A DNA stretch of 64,000 nt from Streptococcus cuniculi (GTDB taxonomy: Bacteria; Bacillota; Bacilli; Lactobacillales; Streptococcaceae): positions 1 to 64,000 of the forward strand of contig NZ_SPPD01000008.1 in the NCBI RefSeq assembly GCF_004570575.1, in the 5' to 3' direction. Positions 41,417-49,314 of this stretch are shown here, in pieces. The translations under genes were made by a program, and so were the position numbers. The notes under the pieces are model-generated. The model was not told the DNA's origin and did not search any database. It saw nothing but the letters and a program-made list of their open reading frames with translations. Numbering within the stretch: the stretch's first letter is position 1; each line of letters opens with the position of its first letter.

Positions 41417-41442
41417 AAACGGGCTGTTTCTAGCCCGTTTTA
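41417..41442 (+). terminator. dexB terminator
   Basis: AAACGGGCT (41417-41425) and AGCCCGTTT (41432-41440), followed by T. Confidence 0.85.
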
Positions 41443-41473
41443 TAGTCGTTTTAGTTTACTTTTACTACTCGCT

Positions 41474-41527
41474 CCAACAGTCTGGGAGACTGTTAGAGGT
41501 TGGAAATAAAACGAGTATAACTCGTAT
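41474..41527 (+). repeat. BOX-like element (two hairpins)
   Basis: AACAGTCT/AGACTGTT with loop GGG (41476-41494), spacer AGAGGTTGGAAATA, then ACGAG/CTCGT (41511-41525). A relative in reverse orientation with the same ACGAG stem is at 60424-60475. Confidence 0.6.
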
Positions 41528-41579
41528 CAACAGTAAACGAAACGATTGATAAAGGTCTGAAAGCAACTGATAAAGTTTA

Positions 41580-41608
41580 TTGGCAAATGCCATTGGAACT
41601 GTTATAAT
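41580..41608 (+). promoter_or_regulatory. rlmB promoter placed for leaderless transcription
   Basis: TTGGCA (41580-41585), 17 bases, TATAAT (41603-41608). The ATG at 41615 begins 7 bases after the -10 box, where transcription itself should start. Confidence 0.75.
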
Positions 41609-41614
41609 AAAAGC

Positions 41615-42352
41615 ATGAAACAAGTAGAAGAAAATGATATTGTGTATGGTGTGCATGCGGTGGTGGAGAGTTTGACAGCTAATGTTGGGAACAAGCTCTA
41701 TCTGCAGGATGATTTGCGCGGAAAAAATGTGGAGAAAATCAAGGCTCTTGCGGCTGAAAAAAAAGTATCGATTTCGTGGACCTCTAAAAAAAGTTTGTCT
41801 GAGATGACCTCAGGTGCTGTTCATCAAGGCTTTGTCCTACGAGTATCAGCATTTGCCTATACCGACTTGACGGAGATTTTGGCAAGAGCAGAGCAAGAGG
41901 AGAATCCCTTGATTCTGATTTTGGATGGTCTGACGGATCCCCATAATTTTGGTTCGATTTTACGGACAGCCGACGCGACGCAGGTAGCAGGAATCATCAT
42001 TCCGAAACACCGTGCGGTCGGAGTGACACCTGTTGTCGCAAAGACCTCAACGGGGGCAGTGGCGCATGTTCCCATTGCTCGAGTGACCAATCTCAGCCAG
42101 ACCTTGGAGACCTTAAAAGCAGCAGGTTTCTGGATTTTTGGAACGGATATGAATGGAACTCCTAGCCATAAATGGAATACGACAGGTAAACTTGCTCTTA
42201 TCATTGGCAATGAAGGCAAGGGGATTTCTGCTAATATTAAAAAGCAAGTAGATGAGATGATTACGATTCCCATGAAAGGGCACGTACAGAGTTTAAATGC
42301 CAGCGTGGCAGCGGCTGTGCTGATGTATGAAGTTTTTCGGAATAAGGTGTGA
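41615..42352 (+). CDS. rlmB: 23S rRNA (guanosine-2'-O-)-methyltransferase RlmB
   Basis: SPOUT-class methyltransferase acting on a guanosine of the 23S peptidyl-transferase region (G2251 in E. coli). The 245-residue protein has an N-terminal SpoU substrate-binding domain (about 1-80) and SPOUT motifs LDGLTDPHNFGSILRTADA, IIGNEGKGI and SLNASVAAAVLMYE. The start MKQVEENDIVYGVHAV aligns with homologues; there is no SD and the promoter abuts the ATG. The next gene begins 23 bases after the stop. Confidence 0.94.
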   Translation: MKQVEENDIVYGVHAVVESLTANVGNKLYLQDDLRGKNVEKIKALAAEKKVSISWTSKKSLSEMTSGAVHQGFVLRVSAFAYTDLTEILARAEQEENPLILILDGLTDPHNFGSILRTADATQVAGIIIPKHRAVGVTPVVAKTSTGAVAHVPIARVTNLSQTLETLKAAGFWIFGTDMNGTPSHKWNTTGKLALIIGNEGKGISANIKKQVDEMITIPMKGHVQSLNASVAAAVLMYEVFRNKV

Positions 42353-42375
42353 ATGAGCAGTATGGGAGGAGAGAT

Positions 42376-43239
42376 ATGACCCAATTTAAAATCGTGACCG
42401 ATTCCACATCGGATTTGCCAGTTGAATGGTTGGAACGGTATGATGTGACGGTTGTTGGATTGACGGTGGAGCTAGACGGTGTTGTTTTTGAGACAGTTGG
42501 TGAGAACCGCTTAACTAGTGATGTCTTGCTTGAAAAAATGCTGGCGGGAGGACAACCGACGACCAGCCAAGTCAATGTCGGACAGTTTGAAGCCTTGTTT
42601 AAGGTAGCAGCGGCAATGAATCAAGCCGTCCTGTATCTAGCTTTTTCAGCCGCCTTATCAGGAACCTACCAAAGTGCGGTGATGGCGCGTGACATGGTGC
42701 TTGACGACTATCCAGAAGCGGTGATTGAGATTATCAATACCAAGGCAGCCACTCTGGGAGAAGGCTACTTGGTCTTAAAAGCTGCACAGGCGCGGGAGGC
42801 GGGCGTGTCATTAGATGAGACAGTGGCGCTCATTGAGGACTTGATTCCCCGTGTGCGGACCTATCTCTTGGTCGATGATTTGCAGCACTTGGTGCGCGGT
42901 GGCAGGCTATCTAAGGCAGCCGCCCTTATCGGTGGTCTGGTCAATATCAAACCCTTGATTTCTATCGATCAGGACGGGAAACTCGTCTCTATCGCTAAAC
43001 TCCGAGGAAAGAAAAAGGGAGTGAAGGAAATGCTATCTTTGACCCTTGAGCAATTGGATGATTCCTGCGTCATGGTTGCCTATACGGGAGATATTGAAGC
43101 GGCAGAGCAGTTACGTGCGACCTTGCTAGAAGACCCGCGGGTGGAGCAGGTCATTATGGAGCCTTTAGGGCCCATTATTGCCAGCCATACAGGGACGGGT
43201 TCCTTGGCTATTTTATCCATTGGAACAGATAAGCGCTAA
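42376..43239 (+). CDS. DegV family fatty-acid-binding protein
   Basis: A 287-residue protein of the DegV fold, which in Gram-positive cocci (FakB) presents fatty acids to the kinase FakA. The N-terminal KIVTDSTSDLP and GGRLSKAAALIGGLVNIKPLI motifs are typical. ATG 42376 has GGAGGAGA upstream; the longer frame would overlap rlmB without support. Whether this copy partners a kinase is unknown, since none is nearby. Confidence 0.9.
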   Translation: MTQFKIVTDSTSDLPVEWLERYDVTVVGLTVELDGVVFETVGENRLTSDVLLEKMLAGGQPTTSQVNVGQFEALFKVAAAMNQAVLYLAFSAALSGTYQSAVMARDMVLDDYPEAVIEIINTKAATLGEGYLVLKAAQAREAGVSLDETVALIEDLIPRVRTYLLVDDLQHLVRGGRLSKAAALIGGLVNIKPLISIDQDGKLVSIAKLRGKKKGVKEMLSLTLEQLDDSCVMVAYTGDIEAAEQLRATLLEDPRVEQVIMEPLGPIIASHTGTGSLAILSIGTDKR

Positions 43240-43358
43240 TCGCCTGGTTTTTCATCAGAAGAAGGAAAATATTTCCTAATAAAAGTAGTGTAGAAATCAC
43301 GGAGTGAGCTTCGATAGACCGCTGTAGATCTGATTGTTACGGAGTATAAGGAGAAGTC

Positions 43359-43463
43359 ATGGGGTTCTTTGAACGGTTATTTAAAAAAGTTGAGCAAGTC
43401 AATACAGGTCAAGCTGCCCCAGAAAGTCTGACTGAGGAGTTGTATATGTTGGAGCTGGAGTAG
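43359..43463 (+). CDS. Small ORF of 34 codons, unknown
   Basis: ATG 43359 to TAG 43463, with a good AAGGAGA SD. The product begins MGFFERLFKKVEQ, a short basic amphipathic helix, and ends in an acidic stretch. It could be a genuine small protein or the stub of a decayed gene. The DNA after it (43430-43600) forms an imperfect long inverted repeat and shows no other gene. Confidence 0.4.
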   Translation: MGFFERLFKKVEQVNTGQAAPESLTEELYMLELE

Positions 43464-43766
43464 TGAAAGCGATAGAGGTAAATGAACGAAAAATATACCG
43501 TCTGAACGTTCGTTCTATACCGTGTGTAACTCCAGTAAGTGTCTCTATCTTGGATTCCTTTCTAGCTCCTGCTACTAGGTAAAAGCACGCTGAGAATGAC
43601 CCATGGCAAAACATCATGACAGGAACTCATTTCTAACTCAACCGTCTCAGATTTAATTCCACCATAAAAATTCATTTTAGACTAACTTCCACTTTGGAAA
43701 GAGAAGTGGAACTTACTTTGGGAAATTACCAATGGCAAAAAATCAAGAAAAAGAGAGTAGTAAGGC

Positions 43767-43796
43767 TTGACTTTCTCTCTTTTCTTTTGCTATAAT
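43767..43796 (+). promoter_or_regulatory. rplM-rpsI promoter
   Basis: TTGACT (43767-43772), 18 bases, TATAAT (43791-43796). Confidence 0.82.
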
Positions 43797-43895
43797 GGTA
43801 AACGGTATTGTTTACCCCATTTGAAAGGCCCCGGAACCCTTCAAATAACTTGCGGACTGGAACATCCGCCCTGTAAACAAAAACGATATTCATAT
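43797..43895 (+). promoter_or_regulatory. Structured rplM leader (L13 leader type)
   Basis: The 5' untranslated region folds into GTAAAC/GTTTAC (about 43798-43815), ATTTGAA/TTCAAAT (about 43819-43846) and GCGGA/TCCGC hairpins. Firmicute rplM genes commonly carry such an L13 leader used for feedback control; assignment is by position and fold, not by a covariance search. Confidence 0.6.
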
Positions 43896-43905
43896 AGGAG
43901 AAATC

Positions 43906-44352
43906 ATGAACAAAACAACATACATGGCTAAGCCAGGTGAAGTTGAACGCAAATGGTATGTAGTGGACGCTACTGATGTGCCCCTTGGACGCCTTTCAGC
44001 AGTTGTAGCAAGCGTTCTTCGTGGAAAAAACAAACCAACATTTACACCACATACTGATACAGGTGACTTTGTGATTGTTATCAACGCTGAGAAAGTAAAA
44101 TTGACTGGTAAAAAAGCAACCGATAAAGTATACTACACTCACTCAATGTACCCAGGTGGTTTGAAGTCAATCACTGCTGGTGAACTTCGTTCAAAAAATG
44201 CAGTTCGCTTGATTGAAAAATCAGTAAAAGGAATGCTTCCACACAACACTCTTGGACGCGCTCAAGGAATGAAGTTGAAAGTATTCGTTGGTTCTGAACA
44301 CAACCATGCTGCACAACAACCAGAAGTTCTTGATATTTCAGGGCTTATCTAA
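43906..44352 (+). CDS. rplM: 50S ribosomal protein L13
   Basis: Complete 148-residue L13 with the family signature around [28 protein letters not shown]. It forms an operon with rpsI 19 bases downstream. Confidence 0.98.
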   Translation: MNKTTYMAKPGEVERKWYVVDATDVPLGRLSAVVASVLRGKNKPTFTPHTDTGDFVIVINAEKVKLTGKKATDKVYYTHSMYPGGLKSITAGELRSKNAVRLIEKSVKGMLPHNTLGRAQGMKLKVFVGSEHNHAAQQPEVLDISGLI

Positions 44353-44371
44353 GGAAAGGAACAGATAAAGT

Positions 44372-44764
44372 ATGTCACAAGCACAATATGCAGGTACTGG
44401 ACGTCGTAAAAACGCTGTTGCACGCGTTCGCCTTGTTCCAGGAACTGGTAAAATCACTGTTAATAAAAAAGATGTAGAAGAGTACATCCCACACGCTGAC
44501 CTTCGTTTGGTCATCAACCAACCATTTGCTGTTACCTCAACAGCAGGAAACTATGACGTTTTGGTAAACGTTGTAGGTGGTGGTTATGCAGGTCAAGCAG
44601 GAGCTATCCGCCACGGTATCGCTCGTGCCCTTCTTCAAGTAGACCCAGACTTCCGCGACTCTCTAAAACGCGCAGGCCTTCTTACCCGTGACGCTCGTAT
44701 GGTAGAACGTAAGAAACCAGGTCTTAAGAAAGCTCGTAAAGCTTCACAATTCAGTAAACGTTAA
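44372..44764 (+). CDS. rpsI: 30S ribosomal protein S9
   Basis: Complete 130-residue S9 with the [19 protein letters not shown] signature and the basic C-terminal tail ending QFSKR that reaches the P site. The 3' end of rpsI is a known integration site for mobile elements in streptococci, and one starts directly after it here with the coding sequence left intact. Confidence 0.98.
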   Translation: MSQAQYAGTGRRKNAVARVRLVPGTGKITVNKKDVEEYIPHADLRLVINQPFAVTSTAGNYDVLVNVVGGGYAGQAGAIRHGIARALLQVDPDFRDSLKRAGLLTRDARMVERKKPGLKKARKASQFSKR

Positions 44765-44787
44765 TATCTGCTATATATCAACGTTTC

Positions 44788-44824
44788 AAAGCACTCAAGA
44801 GTTTACCTCATGGGTGCTTTTTTG
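44788..44824 (+). terminator. rpsI terminator
   Basis: AAAGCACTC (44788-44796) pairs with GGGTGCTTT (44812-44820 region), followed by a T-run. If the integration core is the end of rpsI, this terminator belongs to the element. Confidence 0.65.
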
Positions 44825-44873
44825 ATGATTTTTTGAAAAGTTCACCTTATAGTTTACCTCATTTTCACCTTAT
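44801..44873. repeat. Paired direct repeats at the left end of the element (candidate integrase arm sites)
   Basis: GTTTACCTCAT occurs at 44801-44811 and 44852-44862; TTCACCTTAT occurs at 44841-44850 and 44864-44873, the last overlapping the integrase stop codon. Clustered short direct repeats next to the core are the usual arm-type binding sites of tyrosine integrases. Confidence 0.6.
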
Positions 44874-46087
44874 TGATTCAGAGATTTTAGTGTAAATTCT
44901 CCAACAGTCATAGGAACGACATTAGAAGTATTAACATAAATTTGTGTTGTGGCAGTATCGCTATGAGTTAGAGCCTCTGAAATGGCTTCTAAGCTCATGC
45001 CAGCTTGTTTAGCAAGTGTTGCTCCAGTATGGCGTAATTTATGAGGTGTAGCGTGTGCTAGCTCTTTATGACGGTTTCTGACGGTCTTCATTTTATTATT
45101 TAAGTAGTCCGAATGTAGACGCGCGTTAACATTACCTTTGGTATCAATATAGGTAAAAACAAACTGTTCAGGATTACTAATAATTCCAAACCTAGCCAGT
45201 TCCTGTTTTTGTTGTTCTTTCCATGAGTTGAGAAGTTGAACTAAGTCATTTGAAATTGAAAATATCGTTTTCTTATTTCCTTTGGTTGATTTAACTTCCC
45301 CATATCTATCTAGAGCTTGAATCAGTTGGATTTGTGAGGTTGAAAAATCAATGTGTTTCCATTGTAAAGCATAAGTTTCCGATTTCCTATCTCCTAGAAA
45401 AAAGGTCAAATAGAAGAGGACATAGTCTTTTAACGAGATTTTATCATCATCCAAATCTTGCTTGAACGCAGTAAACCATGCTTGTAATTGTTCCTGAGTA
45501 AGATAGAGGTCTTCATCTTTTCGAGCCTCTGCTAATTGGATTTTCTTTGTTGACTTGATACGGCGTAGCGTTTTTGCGATACGATTAGCTTCAATATATT
45601 CAAGTTCTTCTGCCCAGTCGAATATTGAAATAACGTAACTTCTGAGAGTTTTGAAGTTAGCGTATTCATTCGCCTTAGCAGTCATTAAGTTCAGAATAAC
45701 TTGCTTGTTCTGATTGAGAAATTGAATTGTATAGTTACCTAGCAAAGGTAAAATGTGCTTTTCAAAGCAAGTTTTAGTATTGGCAATAGTTGACCGAGTT
45801 GGTGGTTTAGAAGTCGAGGTTGTTTGCCCTGATTTGTAGGGGTTCCACCAAATATTTTCATAGAAATCTTTGAACATTATTTCCCCTTTACCAAGCCCTG
45901 TAAACTCGTTATTTTCAATCTGATTTAGTTTGGTTAAAAGTTCTATCTCTGCTTGTCTAGCCTCCTTTCTTGTCTTGAACCGCTTATCAAAGTAGTTGTT
46001 ATTCACGATGCCGAGTGGCATTCGTGCTTCAATTGGGATATAGACTTTTAGGCGGTAAGTTCCATTTTTTGTCTTAGTGATAGTCAT
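44870..46087 (-). CDS. int: Tyrosine recombinase (phage/ICE-type integrase)
   Basis: A 405-residue site-specific recombinase. In order: an N-terminal arm-binding domain (RLKVYIP, KTRKEARQ), a core-binding SAM-like domain, and a catalytic domain with GDRKSE (first Arg), TPHKLRHTGATLA (His-x-x-Arg), LTHSDTATTQIYVN (second His and Tyr nucleophile). The longer frame to 46174 lacks an SD; ATG at 46087 has AAAGGAG. It reads toward rpsI and probably recombines at the rpsI 3' end. Confidence 0.93.
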   Translation of the reverse strand: MTITKTKNGTYRLKVYIPIEARMPLGIVNNNYFDKRFKTRKEARQAEIELLTKLNQIENNEFTGLGKGEIMFKDFYENIWWNPYKSGQTTSTSKPPTRSTIANTKTCFEKHILPLLGNYTIQFLNQNKQVILNLMTAKANEYANFKTLRSYVISIFDWAEELEYIEANRIAKTLRRIKSTKKIQLAEARKDEDLYLTQEQLQAWFTAFKQDLDDDKISLKDYVLFYLTFFLGDRKSETYALQWKHIDFSTSQIQLIQALDRYGEVKSTKGNKKTIFSISNDLVQLLNSWKEQQKQELARFGIISNPEQFVFTYIDTKGNVNARLHSDYLNNKMKTVRNRHKELAHATPHKLRHTGATLAKQAGMSLEAISEALTHSDTATTQIYVNTSNVVPMTVGEFTLKSLNQ

Positions 46088-46152
46088 GATATTCTCCTTT
46101 ATGTCGAACCAGAAAATATCATGACCATTATAAAACAAAAATGTAGATATTT

Positions 46153-46416
46153 CTAGTTTTGTGAAAGTAGCCAAGTATCTATAGCTTGTTTGTTAAAGCG
46201 AATAGACTTACCTATTTTTATGTAAGGAAGTCCTTGCTGAATCCAGCTATCTAATGTGTTATTGGAGATACCGAGATAATTACAAGCTTGTTGTTTGTTT
46301 AGATAGGGACTTTCAATACCGTTTCTTGACAACTGCTCTTCAATTTCTCTCTTAATAAGATTTGAAAGTAGAAGTTGAATCTGTTGGATTTGTTCATTTG
46401 GTAGGATAACTTGCAT
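46153..46416 (-). CDS. Excisionase-type HTH protein
   Basis: An 87-residue protein with a MerR/excisionase-like helix-turn-helix (NYLGISNNTLDSWIQQGLPYIKIGKSIRFNK), the form used by recombination directionality factors. It sits between rep and int; its SD (GAGGAG) lies inside the end of rep. Confidence 0.82.
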   Translation of the reverse strand: MQVILPNEQIQQIQLLLSNLIKREIEEQLSRNGIESPYLNKQQACNYLGISNNTLDSWIQQGLPYIKIGKSIRFNKQAIDTWLLSQN

Positions 46417-46417
46417 A

Positions 46418-47023
46418 TTACTCCTCCTCAGAAATTTGTTTAGAATTATTTAAACGATTAGGGTTGTGCCGTCTAGAGTCAAGGTATTTAGCGAAAAAAT
46501 AAGTACGTTCAAGTATCAGATTTAATAGCATACTATTTTTGGCTCGTGAGTACCAAACAAGTTCTTCAAATTCGGTAAAATCATTTTCCTCGATAATATC
46601 AACAACTTCATTGATGAATTCTGATGAGTTTCTTTCCAATAAGAATTTATCTAAATCAAATCCACAACCAGACTCAATATCGTCAATATTGTAAGGTGAT
46701 TTTTCTGGATTTTCTGCATGTGTGAAATAGTGATATAGGCCAGTTGGAGACATGACTATTTCTACATGTTCAGGACCGTTTAACTTATTTTTGATAAGTT
46801 CTGATACTTGTCTATAACTTTTTAATGAATCAAAGAAGAAAGCTCCGTGTTTGTGAGGTTTCTTGAATTCTCCAGTTTTCCTATCAATATCCTTATCATG
46901 CCACGGACTAAGTACGAAAGGGATACAAAGTTCTTCTAATACTTGTTTATAATCTTCTGGAGAGCTTTCCTTATAAATTAGGAAAGTCCAGATTGTTGAG
47001 CGCTTTTGTTGTTCTTTTGCCAT
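46418..47023 (-). CDS. Rep_2-family rolling-circle initiator / relaxase (pMV158 RepB-like)
   Basis: A 201-residue HUH-type endonuclease close in size to RepB of pMV158 (210 aa). Visible active-site parts: WHDKD (41-45), the His-hydrophobic-His motif HKH (57-59), and the catalytic-Tyr segment GLYHYFTH (95-102), with Tyr97 and Tyr99 as candidate nucleophiles. Such proteins nick the double-strand origin of rolling-circle plasmids; in streptococcal mobilizable elements Rep-like proteins also act as relaxases. The matching nick sequence TACTACGAC lies in a hairpin 48 bases or so upstream of its start. Confidence 0.88.
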   Translation of the reverse strand: MAKEQQKRSTIWTFLIYKESSPEDYKQVLEELCIPFVLSPWHDKDIDRKTGEFKKPHKHGAFFFDSLKSYRQVSELIKNKLNGPEHVEIVMSPTGLYHYFTHAENPEKSPYNIDDIESGCGFDLDKFLLERNSSEFINEVVDIIEENDFTEFEELVWYSRAKNSMLLNLILERTYFFAKYLDSRRHNPNRLNNSKQISEEE

Positions 47024-47057
47024 GCATTATACCTCATTATTTTGATTACTGATTATG

Positions 47058-47093
47058 GATTGTAATGGGGGTCGTAGTAGCCCCATTACAATC
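47058..47093 (-). other. Candidate double-strand origin / oriT hairpin with TACTACGAC nick motif
   Basis: Perfect 13-bp inverted repeat GATTGTAATGGGG / CCCCATTACAATC (47058-47070 with 47081-47093). The 10-base loop reads CTACTACGAC on the minus strand, the strand encoding Rep. TACTACG/AC is the established nick sequence in the loop of pMV158-family origins. Confidence 0.8.
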
Positions 47094-47107
47094 AATTTAA
47101 TATTTTG

Positions 47108-47156
47108 CAAAGTCAGGACTTTTAGCTTTCACTTCGTGAGCCAAGTCCTGACTTTG
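47108..47156 (-). other. Second large inverted repeat upstream of rep
   Basis: CAAAGTCAGGACTT (47108-47121) and AAGTCCTGACTTTG (47143-47156) form a perfect 14-bp stem with a 21-base loop that holds a TCAC/GTGA mini-hairpin. It lies just after the two-TM gene, so it could be a terminator, but the loop is large and no T-run follows. A role in the origin (Rep binding or single-strand origin) is equally possible. Confidence 0.5.
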
Positions 47157-47158
47157 AT

Positions 47159-47776
47159 TTATCGTCTCGCACCTTTGAACCACAGCCTACTTCCCTCACG
47201 GATTGAAGAAGAGAAATAATAGTTAGGATTTTGACTGGAGATTTCTTCTTTGATATGTTCTTCCATATCTCGTAACAGTTTTTGGGCTTGCTGGGTCTTT
47301 GGATATTTGATAAAGACTGATAAGGAATCTTGTCGAATGTCTACGGTACAACTGGAGATAGCGTAATTGAAGTTTTTTAGAGTCAGATTGAACTTTGTTA
47401 CAGTTGTCTGATTATCAATAGATGTAATTGATTCTGACATTTCATCTTGTTTTAAAAACTGTCTTAATCGAATTGTTTGGTAGATGGATTTAAAGTAGTT
47501 CAAAACAGAATCCTTTGTGATGCGTTGAAATAGTTCTGTGCAAATTGACAGCACCAAAATTGATATTAAAGTTAAGGTTAATGATTGGATAAAATGTGCT
47601 ACAAAATTTAATTTTTCTTGTACAAAACTTATAGAACTTTTTAGACTTTCTATCTCAATATTTCCAAACTGATTTTCTAGAAATAGAAATGCAAATTTGA
47701 GAAGTAGCAAGAGCGAAATTAGGAGGATGAGATTGATATTCAGATTGTAAGTTTTTTGAAAAAAACTCTTTTTCAT
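47159..47776 (-). CDS. Two-TM membrane protein of the mobile element, unknown function
   Basis: About 205 residues from ATG 47776, which follows the FtsK-gene stop by one base and has an AGAAAGG SD. The longer frame (to 47851) would run into the ATPase gene. Two hydrophobic helices lie at about 15-35 and 60-85, and the rest is soluble. I do not recognise the family. Its place between the coupling ATPase and Rep suggests a partner of the ATPase at the membrane. Confidence 0.65.
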   Translation of the reverse strand: MKKSFFQKTYNLNINLILLISLLLLLKFAFLFLENQFGNIEIESLKSSISFVQEKLNFVAHFIQSLTLTLISILVLSICTELFQRITKDSVLNYFKSIYQTIRLRQFLKQDEMSESITSIDNQTTVTKFNLTLKNFNYAISSCTVDIRQDSLSVFIKYPKTQQAQKLLRDMEEHIKEEISSQNPNYYFSSSIREGSRLWFKGARR

Positions 47777-47777
47777 G

Positions 47778-48863
47778 TCATAAAATACCTTTCTTGGTGT
47801 AGTACGTTGGACACAGTAACGGAAGAACTTGGTAGGGGTGTTCATTGTCAATCACTTGAATCAATCCAGTTCCATGTCCGATTGGAATGACGATACCTTC
47901 TGGGTCAAGGTCTGGGAAGAGAAATTGAGTGGTCTTCTTGTTGATGTTGCCTATTTGGATGAGAACGTTTAGTTGTTCACGGACTGAAATCGGAATAGTC
48001 GTATGGTCAAAACGCTGGCTGACAAGAAGCAGGTGGATTTTTGTAGCCCGACCAAGAAGGGCGATTTGTGACAAGAGGGAGAAAAAAGATTCTTTAATGG
48101 TCTTGTTGACCCCTTCGGATAGGGCTAGTACCTCGTCTATAACAATGGTTAAATGAGTGAACTCATGACGGGGATTGTTGTATAGAATTGCTTGGCGTTG
48201 CTGTATTAGATTCAAACACTGACTCAAACACTCATTTACCTCTGATACAAAGTCAGATTTTGAGCGATTTTCCACGGGGTGAATGACTGCAATTTTGTGT
48301 TCACGAGCCCAACGACTTGGGCTATCGAATTTGGGGTCTACGATAATCAAATCAGACTGATTTTTGAGGACAGAAAGCAGGTAGGTAAGAGCGTAGCTTT
48401 TCCCTGAACCTGAGTTTCCACAGATAGCCATATGGTTGACTTTATCAAGATTGAGCACAAAATTTTTCATAATTGGAATTTGATTTTTTGGAAGGTCTGC
48501 TACGTATTTATCGAGATCAGGAATGACTAAGCGTTTTGAGACGCCCGCTTTCCAAGGGAAGAAGAGTCCACGTTCAATATGAATGTCTTCTGTTTTTAGT
48601 GGAATAAAGTAGGTGGAATTCTGCTTGAGAAGCGTATAGCGAGGGAATAAAGAGGCGCTTGCAATCAAGAAGATTTTATTGTAAAGTTCATCATCTAGAA
48701 TATATGCACAAGGAAGCCTAGGAATGAATATGAAGCCGTCATCTTGAATCGTAATGTTGAAGCTATTGGTATAACTTGTTTCACCCTGCATCAAAGTTCC
48801 AAGAGCCATGTTTAGGCTCTGGAGCAAGTAGGATTGCAGTACAGTCTCTGCTTTAGTTGCCAT
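47778..48863 (-). CDS. FtsK/SpoIIIE-type coupling ATPase (TcpA-like)
   Basis: A 361-residue DNA-translocase-type ATPase. Walker A GNSGSGKS is at 149-156, Walker B VIDE at 241-244, and a sensor-like LLVSQR follows. It lacks the N-terminal membrane domain and gamma domain of chromosomal FtsK. In Gram-positive mobilizable elements this type couples the nicked DNA to a transfer channel. Start ATG overlaps the preceding stop (TAATG) with AAGGAGG upstream. Confidence 0.85.
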   Translation of the reverse strand: MATKAETVLQSYLLQSLNMALGTLMQGETSYTNSFNITIQDDGFIFIPRLPCAYILDDELYNKIFLIASASLFPRYTLLKQNSTYFIPLKTEDIHIERGLFFPWKAGVSKRLVIPDLDKYVADLPKNQIPIMKNFVLNLDKVNHMAICGNSGSGKSYALTYLLSVLKNQSDLIIVDPKFDSPSRWAREHKIAVIHPVENRSKSDFVSEVNECLSQCLNLIQQRQAILYNNPRHEFTHLTIVIDEVLALSEGVNKTIKESFFSLLSQIALLGRATKIHLLLVSQRFDHTTIPISVREQLNVLIQIGNINKKTTQFLFPDLDPEGIVIPIGHGTGLIQVIDNEHPYQVLPLLCPTYYTKKGIL

Positions 48864-49177
48864 TATTTGACCTCCTTCATGCCATCAGCTTTAAAGTACA
48901 CATTGAATCCGACTTCACAGGCTTGAAGATTTTCAAATTCAATCATCGTCATATAAGCTGGAAGAGTTACATTTGATTCAAATTTGACTTGAAAAGGAGG
49001 CAGTCCTTTTTGTGAGAACCAAGCTTTGTGAGCTACGATTTCGTTGGTTGGTTGACCTTCTTCGAATTTTATTTGAGGCTCAAGTTCTGTACTCAAGCAG
49101 AAAATAGCCTGTTTTGAGTCAATGTATTCATTTGCAGTATTGCCTGAATAGCCACCTTTGCGATTATTTGTTTTCAT
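48863..49177 (-). CDS. Small DUF961-like protein of the mobile element
   Basis: About 104 residues from ATG 49177 (MKTNNRKGGYSG); an upstream ATG at 49219 gives 118 but overlaps poorer SD context. The C-terminus, FNVYFKADGMKEVK, resembles the end of Tn916 Orf22/Orf23-type (DUF961, YdcP) proteins, and the position directly before the FtsK gene is the same. The family's function is not established. Assignment is by weak similarity and order. Confidence 0.55.
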   Translation of the reverse strand: MKTNNRKGGYSGNTANEYIDSKQAIFCLSTELEPQIKFEEGQPTNEIVAHKAWFSQKGLPPFQVKFESNVTLPAYMTMIEFENLQACEVGFNVYFKADGMKEVK

Positions 49178-49314
49178 AGAATTATACCTACTTTCTAATT
49201 TTGTTGTTACTAAGCTCATTTTTAAGTCGTGAGAATGACTGTGTTAGCTAACTACACTTACATTTTAAATTGTTTTATTCAGTTATACTTTCAAGTTTTT
49301 TGAAAGTATAAGAG

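Noticed and set aside
47777-47851. Longer start for the two-TM protein of the element
   Set aside because: It would lie inside the ATPase gene; the ATG at 47776 has its own SD one base after the ATPase stop.
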